DNA from: Marivibrio sp040218065
GTDB lineage: Bacteria; Pseudomonadota; Alphaproteobacteria; UBA8366; Aestuariispiraceae
DNA: 64,000 bases
Reading direction: 5' to 3'
Assembly (NCBI RefSeq): GCF_040218065.1
Contig: NZ_JAVJQE010000015.1
Location: forward strand, 62,001-126,000
Part shown: one piece after another, positions 7,852 through 16,792 of the stretch
Layout of the letters: every line of letters begins with the position of its first letter
Position numbering within the stretch: the first letter of the stretch is position 1
Program-made: the position numbers and the translations under genes
The notes under the pieces: generated by a model
Told to the model about the DNA's origin: nothing
Database searches by the model: none
The model's input: the letters and a program-made list of their open reading frames with translations, nothing else

Positions 7852-9441
7852 ATGGCGACGACCGCCGCGGCCGGACCGCATCGCACGGACACGGGGGCCG
7901 GCGCCCTCTACAACGCCGCCGACGACCTGATCGGCCGCAACCTGAAGGCTGGGCGCGGCGACAAGCCGGCCTTCATCGACAAGAGCGGCCCCCACAGCTA
8001 CGCCGAGCTCGACGCGCTGAGCGCCCAGGTCGCGAACCTGCTGACGGCCCGCGGCGTCGACGTCGACGACCGCGTGCTGTTGTGCCTGACCGACACGATC
8101 GATTTCCCGGCCTGCTTCCTGGGCGCGATCAAGGCGGGGATCGCGCCGATCCCGGTCAACACGCGCCTCACCGCCGGAGACTACGCCTTCATGCTGGCGG
8201 ACAGCCGGGCGCGCGCGCTGATCGTCTCGGAGGCGCTGCTGCCGCAGTTCCTCGAGCATATCGACGATCACCGCTATCTGGAGACGGTGATCGTCTCCGG
8301 CGCGGACGGCGGGGCGTACGAAGCGTTGTCCGACGCGCTCAAGGACCAGCCGACCCAGTTCGAGACCGCGCCGACGCGCGCCGACGACATCTGCTTCTGG
8401 CTCTACACCTCCGGGACGACAGGCAAGCCGAAGGGCGCCGTCCATCTGCACGCCCACCTGGCGCGCACCGCCGACCTCTACGCCGTGCCTGTGCTGGGGA
8501 TCCGGGAAGACGACGTGGTCTTCTCCGCGGCCAAGCTGTTCTTCGCCTACGGGCTGGGCAACGGCCTCACCTTCCCGATGGCGGTGGGGGCGACCGCCGT
8601 GCTGTTGGAAGGCCCGCCGGAGGCGAAGGCGGTCGCGGAAATCCTGAAGACCCAAGACGTCACCATCTTCTACGGCGTCCCCACGCTCTACGGCATGCTG
8701 CTGGCGAGCGGGGAGCTTCCGGAGGCGGGCGAGCACAAGATGCGCGCGGCGACGTCGGCCGGCGAAGCGCTGCCGAGCGAGCTGTTCCGCCGCTTCAAGG
8801 AGAAGACGGGGGTCGAGATCCTGGACGGCCTCGGCTCGACGGAGATGCTGCACATCTTTCTCTCCAACCGGCCGGACGACGTGAAGCCGGGGACCTCCGG
8901 CAAGCCTGTGCCGGGCTACGACCTGCGCCTCGTCGACGACGACGGGACGGTGCTGGAGGAGCCGGGGTCGATGGGGATGCTCGAAGTCTCCGGTCCGACC
9001 AGCGCGATCATGTACTGGGGCCAGCGCGACAAGAGCCGCGAGACCTTCTGCGGCCCCTGGACGCGCACCGGCGACAAGTACGTGCGCGACGCCGACGGCT
9101 ATTTCACCCATGCCGGCCGCGCCGACGACATGCTGAAGGTGGGCGGCATCTACGTCTCGCCGGTGGAGGTCGAGAGCGCCCTTCTGCAGCATGAAGCCGT
9201 GTTGGAATGCGCCGTGATCGGCCAGCCCGACAAGGACGACCTGATCAAACCCAAGGCCTATATCGTGCTGCGGGAGGAGCTCGCGGCCGACGAGGCGCTC
9301 GCCGACGAGATCAAGGCCTTCGTGAAGCAAACCCTCGCCGGCTACAAGTATCCGCGCTGGATCGAATTCACCGCCGAATTGCCGAAGACCGCCACCGGCA
9401 AGATCCAGCGCTTCAAGCTGCGCGCCGAGCAGGGGAGCTGA
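7852..9441 (+). CDS. bclA: Benzoate--CoA ligase
   Basis: A 529-residue adenylate-forming enzyme that activates benzoate to benzoyl-CoA with ATP. The phosphate-binding motif YTSGTTGKPKG is at residues 185-195, followed by FFAYGLGNGLTFPM, the A5 motif DGLGSTEMLHIFLSN, the hinge RTGDKYVRDADGYFTHAGR and the C-terminal catalytic lysine motif PKTATGKIQRFKLR. The FAYGLGN and GSTEMLHIF segments are characteristic of the benzoate/4-hydroxybenzoate-CoA ligase subgroup. An AGGAGG site precedes the ATG by 7 bases. It is followed within 6 bases by an alpha/beta hydrolase. Neighbouring boxR supports benzoate; related hydroxy- or aminobenzoates cannot be excluded. Confidence 0.9.
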   Translation: MATTAAAGPHRTDTGAGALYNAADDLIGRNLKAGRGDKPAFIDKSGPHSYAELDALSAQVANLLTARGVDVDDRVLLCLTDTIDFPACFLGAIKAGIAPIPVNTRLTAGDYAFMLADSRARALIVSEALLPQFLEHIDDHRYLETVIVSGADGGAYEALSDALKDQPTQFETAPTRADDICFWLYTSGTTGKPKGAVHLHAHLARTADLYAVPVLGIREDDVVFSAAKLFFAYGLGNGLTFPMAVGATAVLLEGPPEAKAVAEILKTQDVTIFYGVPTLYGMLLASGELPEAGEHKMRAATSAGEALPSELFRRFKEKTGVEILDGLGSTEMLHIFLSNRPDDVKPGTSGKPVPGYDLRLVDDDGTVLEEPGSMGMLEVSGPTSAIMYWGQRDKSRETFCGPWTRTGDKYVRDADGYFTHAGRADDMLKVGGIYVSPVEVESALLQHEAVLECAVIGQPDKDDLIKPKAYIVLREELAADEALADEIKAFVKQTLAGYKYPRWIEFTAELPKTATGKIQRFKLRAEQGS

Positions 9442-9447
9442 GCCGCC

Positions 9448-10254
9448 ATGGCGCCGGACAGCGCGGGGGGCGCGACGATCGAGCCCTTCTTCGAGGAGAT
9501 AGAGGGTGTGCGCCTGGAATGCGCGTGGCTTACGCCGAGCGCGGGCGCCGACCCGGCCCGCCCGCCGATCGTGATGCTGCATGAGGGGCTTGGCTCGCTG
9601 GCGATGTGGAAAGACTTCCCCGCCGCGCTGGCCGAGGCCGCGGGCGCGCGGGTTCTGGTCTATTCACGCTACGGCTACGGGCGCTCGACCCCGCTCGCAG
9701 CCCCCTTCGGCGTCGACTACATGCACCGGGAGGCGCTGGAGACGCTGCCCCGGCTGCTGGATCGGCTTGAGATCGACGCGCCGGTGCTGTTCGGCCATTC
9801 CGACGGCGGCTCGATCGCGCTGATTCATGCGGGCGGCGCGGCGCGGCCGGTCGCGGGGATCGTGCTGATGGCGCCGCACGTCTTCGTCGAGGACCTGACC
9901 GTCGCGTCGATCGAACAGGCGAAAGAGGTCTTCGAGACCTCCGACCTGGTCGACAAGCTTGGGCGTTATCACGATGATCCGGATCGGACCTTTCGCGGTT
10001 GGAACGACATCTGGCTGCACCCGGATTTCCGCGCCTGGAACATCGAAGAGCATCTGCCGCAGGTCGCGGCGCCGGCGCTGGCGATCCAAGGCGCGGACGA
10101 CGAATACGGCACGCTGGCCCAGATCGACGCGATCGAACGCGGCGTCGCCGCGCCGGTCGAGCGGCTGGTGCTGGAGCGCTGCAAGCACTCGCCCCATCGC
10201 GACCGGCGCGACGCGGTGCTGGAGGCGACGGCGGGTTTCGTGGCGGGGCTGTGA
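9448..10254 (+). CDS. Alpha/beta-fold hydrolase of the benzoate island
   Basis: A 268-residue alpha/beta hydrolase. The oxyanion region is MLHEGLGSLAMWKDFP, the nucleophile elbow is GHSDGGS (Ser nucleophile), an acid residue is expected in AIQGADDEYGT, and the catalytic His lies in ERCKHSPHRD. No signal peptide is seen, so it should be cytoplasmic. It begins 6 bases after benzoate-CoA ligase and is probably translationally linked to it. Hydrolases of this kind are often found with box genes and may hydrolyse a CoA thioester or ring-cleavage intermediate, but nothing in the sequence fixes the substrate. Confidence 0.82.
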   Translation: MAPDSAGGATIEPFFEEIEGVRLECAWLTPSAGADPARPPIVMLHEGLGSLAMWKDFPAALAEAAGARVLVYSRYGYGRSTPLAAPFGVDYMHREALETLPRLLDRLEIDAPVLFGHSDGGSIALIHAGGAARPVAGIVLMAPHVFVEDLTVASIEQAKEVFETSDLVDKLGRYHDDPDRTFRGWNDIWLHPDFRAWNIEEHLPQVAAPALAIQGADDEYGTLAQIDAIERGVAAPVERLVLERCKHSPHRDRRDAVLEATAGFVAGL

Positions 10255-10278
10255 GGCGCATCAATCAGACCTCTTGAG

Positions 10279-10393
10279 CCTTCCTCCTTGAGGGGGGAAG
10301 GTTGGACGGGGGCGAGAGATTTCCGCACAGGAACTCGCCTCGGCGCCGCCGCGCCCGCCCCACCCCGACCCTCCCCCGCAAGGAGGAGGGAGA
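10279..10393. repeat. Intergenic palindromic repeat, copy A
   Basis: An imperfect inverted repeat of about 35-base arms. The left arm starts CTTCCTCCTTGAGGGGGG and continues GTTGGACGGGGGCG; the right arm is its approximate reverse complement, ending CCCGCAAGGAGGAGGGAG, with about 40 bases between. The arm pattern recurs near 19.9 kb and 23.9 kb, so it is a dispersed element. It lies after the alpha/beta hydrolase gene and could fold as a large hairpin or slow transcription out of the benzoate island. Confidence 0.7.
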
Positions 10394-10415
10394 ATAGTTT
10401 TCGTGAGGTTCGCGC

Positions 10416-11480
10416 GTGACCACCCCCCACCCCCTCGATTTCGCCTACGACGCCGCGCCTGCGCCGGGCGCGCTGGTCGAGGTCGCGCCCGGCCTGCATT
10501 GGCTGCGCATGCCGATCCCGCTCGACCTCGACCACATCAATCTGTGGCTTATCGAGGATCAAGACGCGGCCGGCGCGCCGACCTGGACGCTGATCGACAG
10601 CGGCTTCGGCGACGCGGCGACGCAAGGCCTGTGGCGCGCGATCTTCGACGGGCCGGCCGCCGGCCGCCGGCCGCACCGGCTGATCTGCACCCATTATCAC
10701 CCGGATCATTTCGGCCTGGCGGGGTGGCTTGAGCGGACCTACGGCGTGACGGTCGAGATGACCGAGACCGAATGGATCGTCGGCTCGCTGCTGCCGCGCA
10801 TCGGGCATCAGGCGGCGGCCGACGCGCAGGACGCCTTTTTCGCCCGCCACGGCATGCCGGCCGACATGCGCGGGCGGCTCGCCGCCCAGGGCAACGAATT
10901 CAAGACCCGCACCGAGCCGCCTCCGGCCGCGTGCCGGCGCATCCGGCACGGCCAAACCCTGACCCTCGGCGGCCGGGAGTGGGAGGTGATCGTCACCGAA
11001 GGGCACGCCAGCGAACACGCCTGCCTTTCCTGCGCCGATCTCGATCTGCTGATCTGCGGCGATCAGCTGCTGCCGAAGATCACGCCCAACATCTCCGTCT
11101 ATTGGTTCCGCGACGGCGCCCGGCCGCTGGCGGAGTATCTGGAAAGCCTGGATCAGCTGGAGGCGCGCATCCCCGCTTCGACCCTGGTGCTGCCCTCGCA
11201 CAAGCTGCCCTATCGCGGCGCGCCGACGCGCGTCGCGCAGCTGCGCGCGCACCACGCCGAGCGGCTGGAGGCGTTGGCGGGCGCGCTCGGCGACGCCTCG
11301 AAGAGCGCCTTCGATCTGACGCCGGCCCTGTTCCCGCGTCGGCTCGACGACATGCACATGATGTTCGCGCTGGGGGAGACGATCGCGCATCTGGAGCATC
11401 TGGCGGCCGACGGCCGCGCGGTGGGCGCGCCAGGCGAAGACGGGGTGAAACGCTGGCGCGCCGGTCCCGGCGGCGCCTGA
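10416..11480 (+). CDS. MBL-fold metallo-hydrolase
   Basis: A 354-residue metallo-beta-lactamase-fold protein. The zinc-binding THYHPDHFGLAGW motif (HxHxDH), a third-ligand region TEGHASEHACL and an Asp ligand in ICGDQLLP followed by a late LPSHKLPYRG histidine are in standard order. It resembles glyoxalase II/LACTB2-type hydrolases with a C-terminal helical extension containing LDDMHMMFALGETIAHL. The start is a GTG preceded by GAGG; no in-frame ATG fits better. It is followed by a MaoC-like hydratase gene 26 bases downstream on the same strand, which suggests a thioester or acyl-CoA related function (inference). Confidence 0.82.
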   Translation: MTTPHPLDFAYDAAPAPGALVEVAPGLHWLRMPIPLDLDHINLWLIEDQDAAGAPTWTLIDSGFGDAATQGLWRAIFDGPAAGRRPHRLICTHYHPDHFGLAGWLERTYGVTVEMTETEWIVGSLLPRIGHQAAADAQDAFFARHGMPADMRGRLAAQGNEFKTRTEPPPAACRRIRHGQTLTLGGREWEVIVTEGHASEHACLSCADLDLLICGDQLLPKITPNISVYWFRDGARPLAEYLESLDQLEARIPASTLVLPSHKLPYRGAPTRVAQLRAHHAERLEALAGALGDASKSAFDLTPALFPRRLDDMHMMFALGETIAHLEHLAADGRAVGAPGEDGVKRWRAGPGGA

Positions 11481-11506
11481 ACCAACGGGGGGAGAGACCA
11501 GCCGCC

Positions 11507-11956
11507 ATGACCGGCCGCACAATCGACGACTTCACGGTGGGGGAGACCTTCACGACCCGCTCGGCGGCGTTGGACGAGGCGACGATCATCGCCTTCGCGA
11601 CCGACTACGACCCCCAGCCGATCCACATCGACCCGGTCTTCGCCAAGGAGCAGGGGCCGTTCGGCCGGGTGATCGCCAGCGGCTTCCAGACCGTCGCCTT
11701 CTCTTTCAAACTCTATCTGGAGTTCGGGCATTTTCAGGGAACCGGCCTCGCCGGGCCGGGGATGGACGAGATCCGCTGGCTGAAGCCGGTGTTCCCCGAC
11801 GATCCGCTGACGAGCTGCGTCGAGGTTCTGGAGGCCCGGCCCTCCAAGACCAAGCCCGACCGCGGCCTGCTGCGCCTCGGCTTCACGGTGAAGAACGGCG
11901 CCGGCGAGACGGTGCTGACCTACAGCTCGATGACGATGCTGAAACGACGCGGCTGA
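11507..11956 (+). CDS. MaoC-like acyl-CoA hydratase/dehydratase domain protein
   Basis: A 149-residue hot-dog-fold protein. The hydratase motif is visible in AFATDYDPQPIHIDPVFA, with the Asp-x5-His arrangement, followed by GRVIASGFQTVAFS. Such single-domain MaoC proteins hydrate enoyl-CoA or related thioesters, usually as dimers. The ATG is preceded by a GGGGGGAGAGA ribosome-binding site. It follows the MBL-fold gene closely and converges on the lpoA-like gene 42 bases away. The substrate is unknown; involvement in aromatic-acid or fatty-acid catabolism is suggested only by its neighbours. Confidence 0.88.
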   Translation: MTGRTIDDFTVGETFTTRSAALDEATIIAFATDYDPQPIHIDPVFAKEQGPFGRVIASGFQTVAFSFKLYLEFGHFQGTGLAGPGMDEIRWLKPVFPDDPLTSCVEVLEARPSKTKPDRGLLRLGFTVKNGAGETVLTYSSMTMLKRRG

Positions 11957-11998
11957 GGGGGGCGCCGCGGGACGCGGCCCGCCGGCCGCGCCCCGCCC

Positions 11999-13690
11999 TC
12001 AAGAGGCCGGGATCTGGGCCTCGGTCGGCGGCGCGCCCTCCGCGGGCGAAGCGTCCTCGGCGCTCGGCGGCTCCTCGGCGCTCGGCGGCCACTCTGCGCT
12101 CGGCGGCTCGGGGAAGCGCTCCGGCGCGGGCGAGACGACGCGCGGCCCCTGGCCGGTGATCTCAACCACCGCGAAGCCGCGTTCGTTGAGTCCGTCCGGG
12201 GTGAAGCGGAAGAGACCTTCGGCCCCGAGGAAGCCGGTCGGGTTCGTCAGCGCCTCGGCGGTGAAGCGCGCCGGCCGGTCGTCGACGCCGGCGAGGCTGA
12301 CCGCCACCGCCGTCACGTCGTAACCGAGCGAGGCGAGGCGCGAAGGCCGCCGGCCGTAGACGGCCGCGAAGCGCTCTGCGAACTGGCGGCGATACGCGTC
12401 GGGCGGCGAGACGTACCGCGCGCCGACCAGCGTCGGCTCCCGCGACAGATCGCCGAAACCGTCCCACGGCTGCAATCCCAAAATCCGCACGGCCGGCTCG
12501 TCGACGTCGTAGAAGGCGAGCTGCGCGGCCAGAATCTTCGCCGTCTGCGCGTCGAGCGCCGGCAGCAACACCGCGTCGAACGGCGGGTCGCCCAGCGTGT
12601 CCAGCGGCTCCAAACGCCTCAGCGCCGCCTTCGAGGCCTCATCGTCGCGCGCCTCCAGATCGGCGCGCTCCTGCGCCAGAGCGCGGGCGCGTTGCTGGTA
12701 GTCGGCGAAGCGGCGAATCACCTCGCTGTGGTCGGCGGCGCCCGCGTCGTAATAGGCGATCCGGGCGAGCGAGATCGGCGCCGGCGGCGCTTCGGTCGTC
12801 GCGGTGAGACCGGGCAGGATGTCCACGGCGACGGCGGGCGCGGTCTCGGTCGCGGCGTCGCCCGCGGTGATCTCTCCGGCGATCGCCGCCGGCGGCCGCC
12901 GCTCTCCGCTCTCATAGGCGCGCAGCACCTGCTGCGCGGCCGAGACGACGGCGTCGCCATAGGCCCCTTGCGGCGCCAGGACGGCGATCCGCGTACGCCC
13001 CTCGGCGATCGCGTGGTCGATGATCCGCGCCACTTGGGCCGAGGGCGTGAAGCCCGCCAGATAAACCGGCGGTCCGGCCGCATCCGGCGAATTGGAAAAG
13101 GCGACGACGTTGAGGCCCGCCTGATCGGCGATCGGGCGGACGGCGTCGACGGAACTCGCCAGCAGCGGGCCGACGATCAGCCCCGCCTCTTCCTCGACCG
13201 CACGGGCCGCGGCCTGCGCGGCGCCGTCGGGGGTCCCTTGCGTGTCCAACGGCAGCAGCACCGCCTCCGGATTGCCGAGGTCGAAGAGCGCCATCTGCGC
13301 GCCCTGCAACAGCGCCTCGCCGGCGCCCGCGTGGCGGCCCGACAGCGGCGCCAGCAGCGCGATCACATGGTCGCGCGGGCCGCCGACCAGATCGGCCTCC
13401 TCCTCCGTCGGCAGCAGAAAGTCGGACTGCGCCCCGAACATCTCGTCGGCCGCCTCTGCCGCGGCGGCGGCGTCCGGATCGCCCGGATCGACGCCCGGCG
13501 AATGCGGCGGCAGGCCGTCGGCGGGCGGGCCGGTCTGATCCTGTTGAGGGGGCTCGCTCGCGCAGCCGGCCAGCGTTAGGATCAAGGCGACCGCGGCCAG
13601 CAGGGCCGCCAAGCGGCGGCCTGCGGCGGCGGGCGCGCGACAGCATGACGCGACGATCGGCGCGGCGGGAGGCGAAGCGAGTGACGGCAC
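11999..13690 (-). CDS. Penicillin-binding protein activator, LpoA-like lipoprotein
   Basis: A 563-residue outer-membrane lipoprotein candidate. A signal sequence of hydrophobic Ala/Leu residues ends in the lipobox LAGC. The mature part is a periplasmic-binding-protein type I fold (VIALLAPLSGRHAGAGEALL, GLIVGPLLASSVDAVRPIAD, LGYDVTAVAVSLA), as in the C-domain of LpoA, which stimulates PBP1A. The order with rsmI and yraN is the same as in E. coli yraL-lpoA-yraN, supporting the call. The GTG start was chosen because GGAGG lies 6 bases upstream. The C-terminus is Pro/Ser/Ala/Glu-rich with a repeated PPSAE unit. It is divergent from rsmI. Confidence 0.85.
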   Translation of the reverse strand: MPSLASPPAAPIVASCCRAPAAAGRRLAALLAAVALILTLAGCASEPPQQDQTGPPADGLPPHSPGVDPGDPDAAAAAEAADEMFGAQSDFLLPTEEEADLVGGPRDHVIALLAPLSGRHAGAGEALLQGAQMALFDLGNPEAVLLPLDTQGTPDGAAQAAARAVEEEAGLIVGPLLASSVDAVRPIADQAGLNVVAFSNSPDAAGPPVYLAGFTPSAQVARIIDHAIAEGRTRIAVLAPQGAYGDAVVSAAQQVLRAYESGERRPPAAIAGEITAGDAATETAPAVAVDILPGLTATTEAPPAPISLARIAYYDAGAADHSEVIRRFADYQQRARALAQERADLEARDDEASKAALRRLEPLDTLGDPPFDAVLLPALDAQTAKILAAQLAFYDVDEPAVRILGLQPWDGFGDLSREPTLVGARYVSPPDAYRRQFAERFAAVYGRRPSRLASLGYDVTAVAVSLAGVDDRPARFTAEALTNPTGFLGAEGLFRFTPDGLNERGFAVVEITGQGPRVVSPAPERFPEPPSAEWPPSAEEPPSAEDASPAEGAPPTEAQIPAS

Positions 13691-13767
13691 CAGGTTCCTC
13701 CGATCGTCCAAGGGCGAGCGACGGCGTCGGCGACAGATATACGAAGGGTGCGGTCGCAAGTAAACCG

Positions 13768-14628
13768 ATGGGCGAAACGCCCGGGGACCGCCTGCCCGCA
13801 GGCCTCTACATCGTGGCGACGCCGATCGGCAATCTGCGCGACATCACGCTGCGCGCCCTTGACGTCTTGGGCGCCGCGGACCGCATCGCCTGCGAGGACA
13901 CCCGGGTGACCGCCAAGCTGCTCGCCGCCTACGGCCTCAAGAAAAGCCTGACGCCCTATCATGACCATAATGCGGCGGCGGCGCGGCCGAAGCTGCTGGA
14001 CGCGATCGGGCGCGGGGAGGCGGTGGCGCTGGTCTCGGACGCGGGTACGCCGCTGGTCTCCGATCCCGGCTACAAGCTGGCGGCGGAGGCGGCGGCGGCC
14101 GGATTCGCGGTGACGCCGATCCCGGGCGCGTCGGCCGCGCTCGCCGCGCTGAGCGCCGCCGGGCTGCCCAGCGACAAGTTCCTGTTCGCCGGCTTCCCCC
14201 CGCCCAAAGCGGGCAAGCGCGCGCGCTGGCTGGCGGGGTTGCTCGCGATCGACGCGACGCTGATCCTCTATGAGGGGCCGAGCCGGCTGGCCGACGCCCT
14301 CGCCGCGATCGCCGAAACCGCGCGTGATCGGCCCGTCGCCGTGATGCGCGAACTCACCAAACTCTATGAGGAGCATCGCCGCGGGACGGCCGCCGCGCTC
14401 GCCGACCACTACAAGACGGCCGGACCGCCCAAAGGCGAGGTCGTGATCGTCGTCGGCCCGCCCGGCGCGGATGAGGCCGAGGCGCCGGACCTCGACGCGC
14501 TGCTCCAAGACGCGCTCGCCGCGATGAGCGTCAAGGACGCCGCCAAGATCGTCGCGGCGGCGACCGGTCTGCCGAAGAAGGACGTCTACGCCCGGGCGCT
14601 AACCCTCGCGAAGCCTGATGGCGCGTGA
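13768..14628 (+). CDS. rsmI: 16S rRNA (cytidine-1402-2'-O)-methyltransferase
   Basis: A 286-residue SAM-dependent methyltransferase of the tetrapyrrole-methylase fold that 2'-O-methylates C1402 in the ribosomal decoding centre. Hallmarks are LYIVATPIGNLRDITLRAL at the N-terminus, CEDTRVTAKLL, VSDAGTPLVSDPGYKL and the PGASAALAALSAAGLPSDKF segment. The ATG chosen is 11 codons before the conserved LYIVATP strand; the longer open frame upstream overlaps the divergent lpoA-like gene. Its last 11 bases overlap yraN, so the two are translationally coupled. Confidence 0.94.
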   Translation: MGETPGDRLPAGLYIVATPIGNLRDITLRALDVLGAADRIACEDTRVTAKLLAAYGLKKSLTPYHDHNAAAARPKLLDAIGRGEAVALVSDAGTPLVSDPGYKLAAEAAAAGFAVTPIPGASAALAALSAAGLPSDKFLFAGFPPPKAGKRARWLAGLLAIDATLILYEGPSRLADALAAIAETARDRPVAVMRELTKLYEEHRRGTAAALADHYKTAGPPKGEVVIVVGPPGADEAEAPDLDALLQDALAAMSVKDAAKIVAAATGLPKKDVYARALTLAKPDGA

Positions 14629-14986
14629 TCCGGCGACTCGCCGGCGCGCCGAGGGCCGCGGGCGCAAAGCGGAGGATTGGGCCGCGCTGTGGCTGCGCCT
14701 CAAGGGCTATTCGATCCTGGCCAGGCGCGCGCGCACGCCGGTGGGCGAGATCGACCTGATCGTGCGCCGCGGCCGGCTGATCGCAGCCGTCGAGGTCAAG
14801 GCCCGGGCCGATTTGGGCGAGGCGGCCGCCTCCGTCACCGAGCGTCAGCGCCGCCGCATCGCGCAGGGCTTCGACTACTGGCTGGCGCTCAAGCCGGAGC
14901 TTTCGGCCTTCGACCGCCGCTTCGACGTCATCCTGGTCGCGCCGGGCAAGCGCCCGCGCCACCTGCCGGACGCCTGGCGGCTGTGA
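14618..14986 (+). CDS. yraN: YraN family (UPF0102) nuclease-fold protein
   Basis: A 122-residue protein with a restriction-endonuclease-like core: GRKAEDWAALWLRLKGY, then RTPVGEIDLIVRRGRLIAAVEVKAR, which carries the E-x-D...E-x-K catalytic pattern. The biological role of the family is not settled. It overlaps the end of rsmI and precedes dapB by 72 bases, the usual alphaproteobacterial neighbourhood. Length is normal. Confidence 0.92.
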   Translation: MARDPATRRRAEGRGRKAEDWAALWLRLKGYSILARRARTPVGEIDLIVRRGRLIAAVEVKARADLGEAAASVTERQRRRIAQGFDYWLALKPELSAFDRRFDVILVAPGKRPRHLPDAWRL

Positions 14987-15058
14987 GCGGGCCGCGCGGG
15001 CTTGATCGCGCCCGCGCGGCCCGCATACTCGGCCCAGCCAATGAAGGAGGTCTCTTCC

Positions 15059-15874
15059 ATGTCCGATTCCCTCGCCGTCACGATTCTCGGCGCTTCCGGC
15101 CGGATGGGCCGGATGCTGGTGAACGCCGTTCATGAGGCGGAGGGCTGCCATCTGGTCGCCGCGACGGGTCGCGAGGGCTCGGACGCGCTCGGCAAGGATG
15201 CGGGCGACCTGGCCGGGATCGCGCCCAACGGCGTCTACGTCTCGAGCGACCTGGCCCAGGCGATCGCCAAGGCGGACGCCGTCATCGACTTCACCGGCCC
15301 GGAGACGACGGTGGAGGCGGCGCGCCTGTGCGCCCAAGCCCACGCCGCCCACATCGTCGGCACCACCGGCCTGTCGGAGGAGGATGTCGGCGCGCTGGAG
15401 AAGGCGGCGCGCCACACGGCCGTCGTCTACGCGCCCAACATGTCGGTGGGCGTCAATCTGCTGCTCGGCCTGACGCGCAAGGTCGCCGCGACGCTCGGGC
15501 CTGACTACGATATCGAGATCGTGGAGATGCACCACCGCCACAAGGTCGACGCGCCGTCCGGCACGGCGCTGGGGCTCGGCCGGGCGGCGGCGGAGGGGCG
15601 CGGCGTCGACCACGATGAGGCCGCCATCCTCTCGCGCGAGGGGCGCACCGGCCCGCGGCCCGAGGGCGCCATCGGCTATGCGACCTTGCGCGGCGGCGAG
15701 GTGGTGGGCGAGCACACGGTCGTCTTCGCCGCCGCGGGCGAGCGGATTGAGCTCACCCACAAGGCTTCCGACCGCAGCATCTTCGCGACCGGCGCGGTGC
15801 GCGCCGCGCTCTGGGCGGCGGGCAAGGAGCCGGCGGTCTATTCCATGGCCGACGTGCTGGGGTTGGACGACTGA
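15059..15874 (+). CDS. dapB: 4-hydroxy-tetrahydrodipicolinate reductase
   Basis: A 271-residue NAD(P)H-dependent reductase of the diaminopimelate/lysine pathway, which supplies peptidoglycan with meso-DAP. The nucleotide-binding motif ILGASGRMGRML opens the protein, GTTGLSEEDV follows, and the substrate site EMHHRHKVDAPSGTALGLG is complete. The ATG lies 8 bases after an AAGGAGG site; an ATG 18 bases earlier includes that site and is less likely. It converges on the EamA transporter gene with only 9 bases between stops. Confidence 0.96.
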   Translation: MSDSLAVTILGASGRMGRMLVNAVHEAEGCHLVAATGREGSDALGKDAGDLAGIAPNGVYVSSDLAQAIAKADAVIDFTGPETTVEAARLCAQAHAAHIVGTTGLSEEDVGALEKAARHTAVVYAPNMSVGVNLLLGLTRKVAATLGPDYDIEIVEMHHRHKVDAPSGTALGLGRAAAEGRGVDHDEAAILSREGRTGPRPEGAIGYATLRGGEVVGEHTVVFAAAGERIELTHKASDRSIFATGAVRAALWAAGKEPAVYSMADVLGLDD

Positions 15875-15883
15875 CCGGGCGGG

Positions 15884-16792
15884 TCACGCGCGCGCCGCCG
15901 GCGCGCGGGGCTTGGCGCCGCGGGCGAGCGCAAGGCCGGCGAGGATCAAGGCCAGCGCCGCGAAGGCCTCCACCGGCGGGGTCTCCCCCAGCAGCGTCAC
16001 CCCGTAGGCCACGCCGAACAGCGGGACCAGATAGTTGATTTGGCTGAAGAAGGCCGCGCCCTGCCGCCGGATGATGGCGCGCAGCATGAGGTTGGCGAGC
16101 GCCGTCGGGAACAGACCCAACAGCACGAGCGCCGCCGCGGATTGGCCTGAGACGGCGAGCGTCCAGGGCTGATCGACGATCAGGCTGGCCGGGGCCAGGA
16201 TCGCGGCGGAGCACAGCATCACACCCGCCGATACGCCGCGAAAACTCTCGCCCGACAGCCGCTTGTTGAGGAGCGAGGCGGCGGCGTAGCAACTCGCAGC
16301 CGCGGCGAAAGCGAGATAGCGCAGCGTCTCGTCGCCGAGCAGCAGCAGCTTCGACGGGCCGATCAGCACCACCACCCCGGCGAGACCGGCCAGGATCCCC
16401 AGGATCTTGCGCGGCCCCGCCTTCTCGTCCCGCGTCAGCGCATGGGCGAGCGCCAGCGTCACCAGCGGATTGATCCCCATGACGATGGCGGCGAGCCCGC
16501 TGTCGACCGTCTCCTCGCCCCAGCCGATCAGCGTGAAGGGAACCGCGTTGCCGACGAGCGAGACGGCGAGGATCAACCCCCAGGTCTTCAGGCCGCGCGG
16601 CAGGCTGCGCCCGCTCGCCCAGGTGACGCTCAGCAGCGCGAGCGCGGCGATCGCGGTGCGGCCGGCCGCGATGGTGAGCGGCGGAATCGTGTCGACCGAC
16701 AGCTTGATCAGCAGGAAGGAGCCGCCCCAGATCGCCGCCAACGCGACGAGCAGCCCGTAGTCGGAAAGACCGGGGGCGGAGGCCGCCTTCAC
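15884..16792 (-). CDS. DMT-superfamily EamA transporter
   Basis: A 302-residue integral membrane protein with ten predicted hydrophobic segments in two EamA repeats: the first begins LLVALAAIWGGSFLLIKLS, the second CYAAASLLNKRLSG. Members export amino acids or small metabolites; the substrate is not apparent. The start is GTG, overlapping the TGA of the DUF2244 gene (GTGA), so the two are translationally coupled with DUF2244 first. Length is typical. Confidence 0.9.
   Translation of the reverse strand: MKAASAPGLSDYGLLVALAAIWGGSFLLIKLSVDTIPPLTIAAGRTAIAALALLSVTWASGRSLPRGLKTWGLILAVSLVGNAVPFTLIGWGEETVDSGLAAIVMGINPLVTLALAHALTRDEKAGPRKILGILAGLAGVVVLIGPSKLLLLGDETLRYLAFAAAASCYAAASLLNKRLSGESFRGVSAGVMLCSAAILAPASLIVDQPWTLAVSGQSAAALVLLGLFPTALANLMLRAIIRRQGAAFFSQINYLVPLFGVAYGVTLLGETPPVEAFAALALILAGLALARGAKPRAPAARA

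Noticed and set aside
9969..11522. A 517-codon minus-strand frame over the hydrolase and MBL genes
   Set aside because: Antisense of genes with clear motifs; runs through a palindromic repeat.
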